Assembly: GCA_023453665.1 (NCBI GenBank)
Contig: JAEXTA010000065.1
Span: 1-64,000, forward strand
Source: Bacteroidota bacterium
GTDB lineage: Bacteria > Bacteroidota > Ignavibacteria > Ignavibacteriales > Ignavibacteriaceae
DNA length: 64,000 nt
Direction: 5' to 3'
This document shows, piece by piece, positions 36,008 to 44,168 of this stretch. Position numbers and translations under genes: made by a program. Below the pieces are notes generated by a model. That model saw nothing but the letters and a program-made list of their open reading frames with translations, was not told where the DNA came from and ran no database searches. Positions within the stretch are counted from its first letter, which is position 1. The number at the start of each line of letters is the position of its first letter.

Positions 36008-38152
36008 ATGTTTAAATTAGACTATAACAGGGTTCTGTTCGCAACTTTTATGATTCTGATGACGTCTTTTATTTCCTTAGCCCAATGGCAAAAAACAAAC
36101 GGTATAAAAGGTGGTCAGTTTTACCAGGTTGCCGGCGATGAAAATAATTTGCTGGCACTGACAGGCAGCGGAACAGTTTTTCAATACACACAAGGTCAGT
36201 GGAATTACAGAAGTTCATTCACTTATATGAGCGATATTTTTAAGCTTCAGGATAAATGGATCGGTTATTATAGCAACTCTGTATTTCGTTCAGATGATGA
36301 CGGAATAACCTGGCAGGAAATTCTTCAACCAACCACCGATAATTTTTTAATATCAGCAAAAGTAATCGACGACAAAATATATGCGCTTGCATCCGATACC
36401 TTGTTTTACTCTACAGACTTTGGTGAAACCTGGAATGTTAATGAAGTAAGTATGAATATTGTAGCCGGAAGTGACTCGGGAATTTTTTATGCCATCTCTT
36501 CTTTTTATATAAAAGATAATGTGATGATAGCCGGAGGATTCACAACTCTTCAATCAAACTTCAGTGCACTTGCATACTCAACCGATCTTGGTCAAAACTG
36601 GCAGGTTACAAATTTCCCGTCAGGCAATTCTACTAATTTTGTTCATGAACTTACGGGTGATAATAGTTTTTATTACGCTGCTTCCAGTGATGGATTTTAT
36701 AAATCAGCAAACGGATTAGACTGGCTGGAAATAAATGAAGGTCTGCCCTTTGAAGGCATCTCAATGTCTGTAAGCAAGATTGGTGTTTTTCAGAATGATC
36801 TTATAGCAATTATTAATAATACTCCTTCCGGATTGTACAGATATAATGGTACAACGTGGACATTGTTCTTTGATGAAAATTTCCCGTCGTACTTTTCAAC
36901 AGAAGGTACTGAACTCATCTTTTCAGCTAATGGTGATATATTCAGGTATAACGAATCGGGTAATGTTAATCTTACAGAAGATATTATTGCATCAACATCA
37001 CGTCCTGTTGTTTCCTCGAATGGAAATGTTTACTCTGTTTACAAATTAAAATTATACCGTTCTGTTGATAAAGGATTAAGCTGGGATGTGATAAGAGATC
37101 CATCTGCAGGTATTCTCGTTGTGAATGGAGAAAACTTATATACAACGTCAGCATCCGGCATTGTTCGTTCAACAAATTCAGGGAATGACTGGACATTTCA
37201 CAGTTCTGGAATTCCGGGTGCACATATACCAAAACTAAGTTCAGTTGATCTTGCAAATGGAACTTTATATGCCGGGTTTAATGGTGTAAGAGCGCGTATG
37301 CATCTTCCTCCCGTTTGGGAACAGGGTGGAGTTTATAAGTCTGATAACAACGGGGAATCGTGGAGCCCATTAAATTCAGGGCTTCCGACTGAAGGCGGAG
37401 TTCATTCTCCGGTATATACAATAACTGCCGAAGGAAATATTGTAATTATATACACTGCATCAGGAAGATTTTCTTTAATCAACAATTCCTGGGTTAATAT
37501 TACAAATGGGTTCCCTGCCAACAGCTATGTTAGCACAATTTTTATTTATAATGATGATGTAATATTTGTAACCAACACAGGCTTGTACATTTCGCATGAT
37601 AAAGGAGTTACCAAAGAAGAATTTAATACAGGGTTAAGTGGATTAACAAATTATCTGACAATTCTTTTTTCATATAATGACGAGCTTTATGTTTTTGCAT
37701 CAGACAATATGAATACGGTTTATAAATTTGAAAATGATCAATGGAACGAAGTGAACTTTCAAATGCCAGAAAATATAAGATTTACATCACTTCAATCTGT
37801 TGAAAAAAATATTTATGCCGGAGCTTATGATAATGGTATATGGATGTATAGTTCATCACCGACTGCTACTGATGGGATTGAAAATCCTGTCGTTTACAAA
37901 TTATCACAGAACTATCCAAACCCCTTTAACCCGAGTACAACAATATCTTACCAGATTACGTCTGCGGGAAATGTTGAGATAAAAATCTATGATGTACTTG
38001 GTAAAGAAATAATGACGCTTGTAAATGAAAATAAATCCGCCGGGAAACATAATATTACTTTTGATGCTTCATCGTTAACAAGCGGAGTATATTTTTATAG
38101 AATAATTACAGCGAATTTTTCTGAAACAAGAAAGATGCTGCTGTTGAAGTAG
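36008..38152 (+). CDS. Secreted beta-propeller protein with T9SS sorting domain
   Basis: 714 residues. Signal peptide about 1-26 (LFATFMILMTSFISLAQ). About fifteen blade-like repeats carry Asp-box-like motifs such as SDDDGITWQEI, STDFGETWNV, STDLGQNWQV, STNSGNDWTFH, SDNNGESWSPL. The C-terminal sorting domain starts near 637 (LSQNYPNPFNPST). The architecture matches the smaller protein at 28739-29980 but without the palindromic insertion. BNR/VPS10-like propellers bind ligands or glycans; function here is unknown. Ends in a perfect palindromic terminator. Confidence 0.88.
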   Translation: MFKLDYNRVLFATFMILMTSFISLAQWQKTNGIKGGQFYQVAGDENNLLALTGSGTVFQYTQGQWNYRSSFTYMSDIFKLQDKWIGYYSNSVFRSDDDGITWQEILQPTTDNFLISAKVIDDKIYALASDTLFYSTDFGETWNVNEVSMNIVAGSDSGIFYAISSFYIKDNVMIAGGFTTLQSNFSALAYSTDLGQNWQVTNFPSGNSTNFVHELTGDNSFYYAASSDGFYKSANGLDWLEINEGLPFEGISMSVSKIGVFQNDLIAIINNTPSGLYRYNGTTWTLFFDENFPSYFSTEGTELIFSANGDIFRYNESGNVNLTEDIIASTSRPVVSSNGNVYSVYKLKLYRSVDKGLSWDVIRDPSAGILVVNGENLYTTSASGIVRSTNSGNDWTFHSSGIPGAHIPKLSSVDLANGTLYAGFNGVRARMHLPPVWEQGGVYKSDNNGESWSPLNSGLPTEGGVHSPVYTITAEGNIVIIYTASGRFSLINNSWVNITNGFPANSYVSTIFIYNDDVIFVTNTGLYISHDKGVTKEEFNTGLSGLTNYLTILFSYNDELYVFASDNMNTVYKFENDQWNEVNFQMPENIRFTSLQSVEKNIYAGAYDNGIWMYSSSPTATDGIENPVVYKLSQNYPNPFNPSTTISYQITSAGNVEIKIYDVLGKEIMTLVNENKSAGKHNITFDASSLTSGVYFYRIITANFSETRKMLLLK

Positions 38153-38162
38153 GATATTTATC

Positions 38163-38196
38163 AAATTCTCATCGGGATTAATCCCGATGAGAATTT
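38163..38196. terminator. Perfect palindromic bidirectional terminator
   Basis: AAATTCTCATCGGGATT (38163-38179) immediately followed by its exact reverse complement (38180-38196), 17 bp with no loop, between two convergent genes. The flanks are T-rich on the plus strand (TTTCTTTTT). It can terminate both. Confidence 0.85.
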
Positions 38197-38205
38197 AATT
38201 TCTTT

Positions 38206-40269
38206 TTACAAACCTAAATACCTCATAAAGGCTTCTTCATTTGGTTCCCTGCCGAGGAATTGTTTTACAAGATCAATTTCTTTTTCCTCACCGCCTTTAG
38301 CCAGAATAATATCACGATATCTTATTCCTGTTTTCTTATCCATTATTCCGTTCTTTTCAAAAACAGAAAACATATCCTGTGCATAAACTCTAGCCCACAT
38401 ATAACCGTAGTATCCGGCGGCATATCCTGTTAGGTGTCCGAATGACGCCTGCATATTTGTTCCTTCAAGATATGGGTAGAGTGTAACTGAATTCTGTAGT
38501 TCTTTCAAAACATCTGTAGTTGTTTTTGAACCATCGGGATTAAATTTGTCATGATAAGTCATATCAATAAGCCCGTAAAAGATCTGTTGAAGAGTCTGAA
38601 TACCTGAACCAACATTTTTTGCGGCAACCATTTTTTTGTGAAGTTCAACAGGAAGCACTTCGTTTGTTTTATAATGACGCGCAAAAAGTTTTAATGCTTC
38701 ATAGTCCCAAACCCAGTTCTCAAATATTTGTGAAGGCGCTTCAACAAAATCCCTTGCAACTGAAGACCCGGAGAATGAAGAAAGTTCTGCTTTTGTTAAT
38801 ACGCTGTGCAGCACATGACCGAATTCGTGAAAAAATGTTTCCACATCTGATTGAGGCATCAGCGCGGGTTGGTTTTCCGTTGCCTGCGGAAAATTGCAAA
38901 CCAATGTAGCAACTGGTTTCTGATAACCGTTGTCGGTTAGTTTTCCCGATATCATGGGAAAACATGCGGCATGTGAAAATTTATTATCCCGCGGATGGAG
39001 ATCGAGATAAAACATCGAAATAATTTTTCCATCCTGTTTTACGTTGAACATTCTCACATCTTTATGCCAGACTGATGGATTTTTCACTTCCTCAAACTGA
39101 ACATCAAATAAATGCTGTGAAATTGAGAACAACCCATTCAATACATTATTCAATTCAAAATATTCTTTTACAAGATTCTGATCGAGACTGTATTTTTCAA
39201 TCAAAAGTAAATTTGAATAGAATGAAGATTCCCATGGTTGAATTACCGAAGCCGATTGATCGTTGGTATAATTTCTTTTTATCTCAAGTAATTCGTCGTA
39301 ATCAATCTTGGCTTTTTGTTTTACTTTGTCTATTAGATTGTTTTCAAAATCCCATACTGCTTTTGGAGTCTTTGCCATTCTTTCTTCAATCTGGTATTCT
39401 GCAAAAGTTTTATAACCCAGAAGATTCGCTATTTCAGTTCTTACTCTGATTAAATCATTCAGCACAGTCAGGTTTTTTTCCGACGCACGGTTATTATAAA
39501 GTGTATACAGTTTTTTTCTGGCTGATTCGGATTTTGAAAACTTCATGAATGGAACATAGGACGGATAAGAAAGTCCGATTTTATAATTACCGTCTTCGGT
39601 TCTGTGCTGCTTTTTATATTCTTCATCAAGTCCGTCAATTTCATTGTCTGTTACTATTAAAGTCTCGGTTACTTCGGCTATATTTTTATTGAATAGAATT
39701 GTAAGATCCGAGAGTTTATTTTGAAGCACCTGAAGTTCATTTCTTTTTTCTTTAGAAAGCGCAAAACCATTTCTCTCAAAACTCCTGACATTTTCTTCAA
39801 CAAATTTTTTCTTATATCCGCTCAGTTTTTTTGCTTCATCAGTAAGTGAATAATCCTTGATTGCCTTATAAAGATTTTCATCCAGTCCAATCTCAGTAAA
39901 AAACCCGCTGAACTTTGCTATTGATTCATTCGCCGTGTTACGTGTTAAATCATTGGGGTGGACATTTGCCATAAGATATATTTCACCAAACACACCCGAA
40001 GCTTCATTTGTCAAATCATCATAAGCAAGCATTGTATTTTCGAAGGTTCTGTTTTTTATGGTGTAAAGTTTTTCAAGCCGTGTTTTTGCTTTTTCAATTG
40101 CGATGTCTGTTGCGGCTGTTATATGCTCGGCAGTGATTGATGAGAAATCGACAATTTCATTAAATCCCGCCAGTAGCGGATTGGTAATTTTATTTTCCGG
40201 TTCAATTGCATAAAAATTTCCCGCAATAAGAATGGAAAACAATAACGAAAGGTATATTTTATTTTTCAT
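38206..40269 (-). CDS. M3 family metallopeptidase (peptidyl-dipeptidase Dcp-like)
   Basis: 687 residues with a signal peptide (MKNKIYLSLLFSILIAGNFYA). The zinc site is H481-E-F-G-H485 with the third ligand in FVEAPSQ at about E510. Family marks are CNFPQATENQPALM, FHEFGHVLH and YAAGYYGYMWARVYAQDMF. M3 peptidases hydrolyse short peptides; Dcp releases C-terminal dipeptides. The signal peptide indicates a periplasmic role in peptide breakdown. The start is the ATG at 40269, preceded by an AAGGAG-like site. Confidence 0.93.
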   Translation of the reverse strand: MKNKIYLSLLFSILIAGNFYAIEPENKITNPLLAGFNEIVDFSSITAEHITAATDIAIEKAKTRLEKLYTIKNRTFENTMLAYDDLTNEASGVFGEIYLMANVHPNDLTRNTANESIAKFSGFFTEIGLDENLYKAIKDYSLTDEAKKLSGYKKKFVEENVRSFERNGFALSKEKRNELQVLQNKLSDLTILFNKNIAEVTETLIVTDNEIDGLDEEYKKQHRTEDGNYKIGLSYPSYVPFMKFSKSESARKKLYTLYNNRASEKNLTVLNDLIRVRTEIANLLGYKTFAEYQIEERMAKTPKAVWDFENNLIDKVKQKAKIDYDELLEIKRNYTNDQSASVIQPWESSFYSNLLLIEKYSLDQNLVKEYFELNNVLNGLFSISQHLFDVQFEEVKNPSVWHKDVRMFNVKQDGKIISMFYLDLHPRDNKFSHAACFPMISGKLTDNGYQKPVATLVCNFPQATENQPALMPQSDVETFFHEFGHVLHSVLTKAELSSFSGSSVARDFVEAPSQIFENWVWDYEALKLFARHYKTNEVLPVELHKKMVAAKNVGSGIQTLQQIFYGLIDMTYHDKFNPDGSKTTTDVLKELQNSVTLYPYLEGTNMQASFGHLTGYAAGYYGYMWARVYAQDMFSVFEKNGIMDKKTGIRYRDIILAKGGEEKEIDLVKQFLGREPNEEAFMRYLGL

Positions 40270-40373
40270 AATGCAGATCTCCTTAAAATCTTTGCGTGAA
40301 ATTATTATGCTGTATTTGCAGTGTTAAGGAAATTGTGATAGACGGCTGGCAAAAATTTATCCGCTATTTTCAA

Positions 40374-40829
40374 CTAACAGAAAAGTCTATTAAGAACATC
40401 TTTTCTATATGCGAATATTTCATCTATCTTTTTTGAGACTATTATCCTGTTAATAATCGATGATAAGAAACCAAATCCCGGGGAATATGTTACCTCGTCA
40501 ATCATTTCAACACCGCCATCCTTTTCGATGAAAGTATGTTTGTGGTGCCATAGTTTATATGGTCCGAACTTTTGTTCATCAATAAAAAAATATTTTTCTT
40601 CAATGTTATTAATTTTTGTTACCCAGGTCAGAGGTATGCCAAATAATGGTTTAACTTTATAAACAATTAACATTCCCGGAAACATTTTATCGGGCAGGCT
40701 GCTTAGAATATTAAATCCAAGCCATTTGGGGGTGATCTCTGCAAGGTTCCGGGGATCAGAAAAAAATTTCCATGCAGTGCTTAGATCTGTATTTAGTCTT
40801 TGGGTTGTTTTGAATATAAAAATCCGCAT
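40374..40829 (-). CDS. SRPBCC family protein
   Basis: 151 residues from the ATG at 40829, chosen because AAGGA lies five bases upstream; an ATG 24 bases earlier is also in frame. The pattern TQRLNTDLSTAWKFFSDPRNLAEITP, then GPYKLWHHKHTFIEKDGGVEMIDEVTYSPGFG is that of the SRPBCC fold (START/Bet v1-like), which binds lipids or other hydrophobic ligands. Ligand unknown. Confidence 0.78.
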   Translation of the reverse strand: MRIFIFKTTQRLNTDLSTAWKFFSDPRNLAEITPKWLGFNILSSLPDKMFPGMLIVYKVKPLFGIPLTWVTKINNIEEKYFFIDEQKFGPYKLWHHKHTFIEKDGGVEMIDEVTYSPGFGFLSSIINRIIVSKKIDEIFAYRKDVLNRLFC

Positions 40830-40907
40830 AATGTCCTTTTTAATGGTTAACATCGCATAGTGGAAAAAAATTCCACAAAAAGCCCAACACGAACATTTTT
40901 TGGTAAT

Positions 40908-41035
40908 GTCCTAATTTCACTTTTAGATTCAAATTAGTAAGCTGTCATTCTGTCCGCCGCGGCGGATTATTTCAGAATTTTTCAATTAAGTAGATCCCGA
41001 AACAAGTTCGGGATGACTACTTGCGAAATTAGGAC
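40908..41035. repeat. Interspersed repeat with 11-bp terminal inverted repeats, copy 2
   Basis: Ends GTCCTAATTTC (40908-40918) and GAAATTAGGAC (41025-41035). Inside are three nested inverted repeats: CCGCCGCGGCGG, TTCTGAAATAA-type arms, and TCCCGAAACAAGTTCGGGA. About 85 bases are shared, in reverse orientation, with the element at 818-900. It has the size and ends of a miniature inverted-repeat element but no recognisable target duplication. Confidence 0.75.
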
Positions 41036-41112
41036 ACTACTCATTTTTTTGTATCCTTGCGATTGGCGGAATATTTTTTATAATGTAATAACGGCAAACA
41101 CGGAAAACCTCT

Positions 41113-42009
41113 ATGGAATCAATCACTTCTGTTGGCGAAATATTATTTGATATTTATCCCGATAAAAAAATACCGGGAGGCGCACCTTTTAATTTTATTT
41201 ATCATATAAAAAAAATTACAGTTGATGGAACCTTCATAAGCAGAATCGGCAATGATAAAAACGGAAAAGAAATTTTATCATTCTTAATGTTAAACAATAT
41301 TTCTACGGCTTTCATTCAAAGTGATAATGAACATCCGACGGGATTAGCAATCGCCTCTCTTGATGAAAACAAAATCCCTCATTGGGAAATCAAAGAAAAC
41401 AGTGCTTATGATTTTATTGAGTTCAGTCCTATGATTGAAACACATCTATTAAATAATTCAGATTGTATATACTTCGGTACATTAGCTCAGCGGGGCGAGG
41501 TCTCAGCAAATACATTAAATAAAATTTTCAGAATGAATAAAAAATTTATTTGTGACCTGAACATCAGGCAGAACTTTTATTCAAAAAAAATCTTAAAAAG
41601 TTCTTTAAAAGCAGCAAATGTTTTAAAGCTGAATGTTGAGGAACTAAATCTTGTCAATAATCTTTTTTATAAACAAGTATCTGATGAGAATGAAGCAGTT
41701 AACAGGATCATAAATGATTTTGAAATTGAAATGGTTGCTGTGACAAACGGAGAAGAAGGTGCCGAAATATATACTTCAAATTCAAAAAACATCATGAAAG
41801 TAAAAACCCGAAATGTTGTTGATACCGTTGGAGCCGGCGATGCATACACCGCTGTACTTTGTCTTGGTTATTTACTAAAACTTCATCCGGAAAAAATTAA
41901 CAGGATAGCAAGTGAATTTGCCGCATTCATTGTTACACAAAGAGGTGCTTTGCCTGCAAACGACAGTATTTATGAATCACTAAAGGAATCAATTTATAAT
42001 GACAGCTAA
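41113..42009 (+). CDS. PfkB family carbohydrate kinase, probable fructokinase
   Basis: 298 residues. N-terminal substrate loop GGAPFNFIYHIKKI, catalytic motif DTVGAGDAYTA at 237-247 with base D243, and NGEEGAEIY in the nucleotide lid. First gene of a three-gene unit with sucrose-phosphate synthase/phosphatase and sucrose synthase, overlapping the next gene by 11 bases. In that context the natural substrate is most likely fructose released from sucrose, giving fructose 6-phosphate, the acceptor for sucrose-phosphate synthase. Confidence 0.9.
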   Translation: MESITSVGEILFDIYPDKKIPGGAPFNFIYHIKKITVDGTFISRIGNDKNGKEILSFLMLNNISTAFIQSDNEHPTGLAIASLDENKIPHWEIKENSAYDFIEFSPMIETHLLNNSDCIYFGTLAQRGEVSANTLNKIFRMNKKFICDLNIRQNFYSKKILKSSLKAANVLKLNVEELNLVNNLFYKQVSDENEAVNRIINDFEIEMVAVTNGEEGAEIYTSNSKNIMKVKTRNVVDTVGAGDAYTAVLCLGYLLKLHPEKINRIASEFAAFIVTQRGALPANDSIYESLKESIYNDS

Positions 42010-44158
42010 GAGAAAATTATTCATTCAGTTGTATAGCGTTCATGGACTTATAAGATGGAACAACCCCGAACTCGGCAGAGATGCTGACACAGGCGGACAG
42101 ATAAAATATGTTATTGAACTTGCAAAAGCGCTGAGTGAAAATGAAAATGTTGAAAGAGTAGAACTGATAACCCGACAAATAACCGACAAAAATATTTCTG
42201 AAGATTACTCGCAGACAATTGAAGAACTTAATCCACGTTGCAGAATAGTACGATTAAAATGCGGCGGCGGAAAATATCTCAGGAAAGAACTTCTCTGGAA
42301 TCACCTCGAAGAATTTGTTGACAAAAGTATTAAATACATAAAATCCTCCGGAAGACTGCCTGATATCATTCAGAGTCATTACGCAGATGCAGGATTTGTT
42401 TGTACTGAGTTGACAAAATTTTTCGGGATTCCATTTGTGCATACAGGTCATTCGCTTGGCAGAGCAAAACTTCGAAAACTTTTAAGTGAAGGGTTATCGC
42501 CGGAGGAAATTGAAAAAAGATATAAAATATTTCACCGCATCAAAGTTGAAGAAGAGATAATCAATTATGCAGATGCGATAATTACAAGTACAAGCCAGGA
42601 AATACAAATGCAGTATGGTGAGTATGATAATCTTTCATCTGTCAAGTCATTCAAAGTAATTCCTCCGGGCACTGATATCGAAAAGTTTTATCCATACTAC
42701 AATCTTCAATATGAAAATGAAGCTGAAGTAATCCGCGGCACTATAGAATCAAAACTAAAAAGATTTTTTACGGATATCGATAAACCGTTGATACTCACAC
42801 TCTGCCGTCCTGATAAAAGAAAAAACATTTCGGCACTAATAAAAGCTTATGGCGAAGATTCTGAACTTCAAAAGAAAGCAAACCTCGCAATCTTTGCCGG
42901 GATAAGGCAGGATATAATGACAATGGAAGAAAATGAACGCGAGGTGCTTACTGAAATTCTTTTATTGATGGATAAGTATAACCTTTATGGAAAAATGGCA
43001 ATCCCAAAACGTCACGATACAGAACATGAAGTTCCTGAACTTTACAGGATTGCAGCAAGAAGCGGCGGTGTTTTTGTTAATGCTGCTTTAACCGAGCCAT
43101 TTGGCTTAACACTGATTGAGGCTGCTTCAACAGGACTTCCGGTTGTTGCTACAGATGACGGCGGACCAAAAGATATAATCGGCAATTGCTCAAACGGATT
43201 ATTGATCGATGTTTCAGAAGATCAAAATATTTCTAAAGCGATTAAGGAAATTATCAGCAGCAAAAAAATGTGGAACCGATTCTCTGAAAATGGGATAAAA
43301 AATGTCCGTAGATATTATACATGGAAAGCACACACACACAAATATGTGGACGAAATTCTTGAGGTGTTAAGACGTTATGATCCTGATCGTATCTCAGTTG
43401 CCGACACAGGAAGAAAATTACTTGATATGAAACAGTTAATAATCTCAGACATTGATCATACATTGTTGGGCGATCATCGTTCACTCTCTGAGTTCAGATC
43501 ATTGCTTGTAAAGTTACCTCACGAAACAGGGTTTGGCGTTGCAACGGGAAGAACAATTGAATCAGCATATAATGTTCTTAAAGAATATGGAGTTCAGATG
43601 CCGATAGTTATTGTTTCATCGGTCGGTTCTGAAATTTATTATAACTACAAAGGTGAGTGGATTTATTCAACAGGCTGGGATGCACACATATCACATTTAT
43701 GGAACAAACAAAAAATTATTGATGTGCTGAAACCTTTGACATTTCTTCAAATGCAGGAAGATGATAAACAAAGAAAATTCAAAGTCAGTTATTATATGGA
43801 GGAGAACAAAGACCAGCTGACAAAAATCAGGCATACACTTTTAAAGAATAAAATTAAAGCGAATGTGATCTTCAGCCACAAAAAATATCTTGACATACTT
43901 CCTTACCGAGCTTCGAAAGGAAAAGCGATAAGATACCTTGGATACAGGTGGAATATTGAAAATGAAAAAATATTAGTTGCCGGTGATTCAGGTAATGATG
44001 AAGAAATGCTGAAAGGTGATCTGCTCGGTGTTGTTGTTGCAAACTACAGCGAGGAACTGGAAAAGATAAGGGGAAGCCGTAGAGTTTATTTTGCACAGCG
44101 TTCATACGCGGGCGGAATAATTGAAGGCATTAACCATTATAATTTTCTATTTACTTAA
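41999..44158 (+). CDS. Bifunctional sucrose-phosphate synthase / sucrose-6-phosphate phosphatase
   Basis: 719 residues. GT4 glycosyltransferase part (1-470): SVHGLIRWNNPELGRDADTGGQ, HTGHSLGRAKLRKLL and the nucleotide-sugar motif EPFGLTLIEAASTGLPVVATDDGGP. HAD phosphatase part (about 480-715): DIDHT, the DxDxT motif, and VAGDSGNDEEML. The fused form makes sucrose from UDP- or ADP-glucose and fructose 6-phosphate and removes the phosphate. It overlaps the kinase gene by 11 bases and is 10 bases from sucrose synthase, so the three are one operon. Cytoplasmic. Confidence 0.92.
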   Translation: MTAKRKLFIQLYSVHGLIRWNNPELGRDADTGGQIKYVIELAKALSENENVERVELITRQITDKNISEDYSQTIEELNPRCRIVRLKCGGGKYLRKELLWNHLEEFVDKSIKYIKSSGRLPDIIQSHYADAGFVCTELTKFFGIPFVHTGHSLGRAKLRKLLSEGLSPEEIEKRYKIFHRIKVEEEIINYADAIITSTSQEIQMQYGEYDNLSSVKSFKVIPPGTDIEKFYPYYNLQYENEAEVIRGTIESKLKRFFTDIDKPLILTLCRPDKRKNISALIKAYGEDSELQKKANLAIFAGIRQDIMTMEENEREVLTEILLLMDKYNLYGKMAIPKRHDTEHEVPELYRIAARSGGVFVNAALTEPFGLTLIEAASTGLPVVATDDGGPKDIIGNCSNGLLIDVSEDQNISKAIKEIISSKKMWNRFSENGIKNVRRYYTWKAHTHKYVDEILEVLRRYDPDRISVADTGRKLLDMKQLIISDIDHTLLGDHRSLSEFRSLLVKLPHETGFGVATGRTIESAYNVLKEYGVQMPIVIVSSVGSEIYYNYKGEWIYSTGWDAHISHLWNKQKIIDVLKPLTFLQMQEDDKQRKFKVSYYMEENKDQLTKIRHTLLKNKIKANVIFSHKKYLDILPYRASKGKAIRYLGYRWNIENEKILVAGDSGNDEEMLKGDLLGVVVANYSEELEKIRGSRRVYFAQRSYAGGIIEGINHYNFLFT

Positions 44159-44168
44159 CGAGGTTGAT

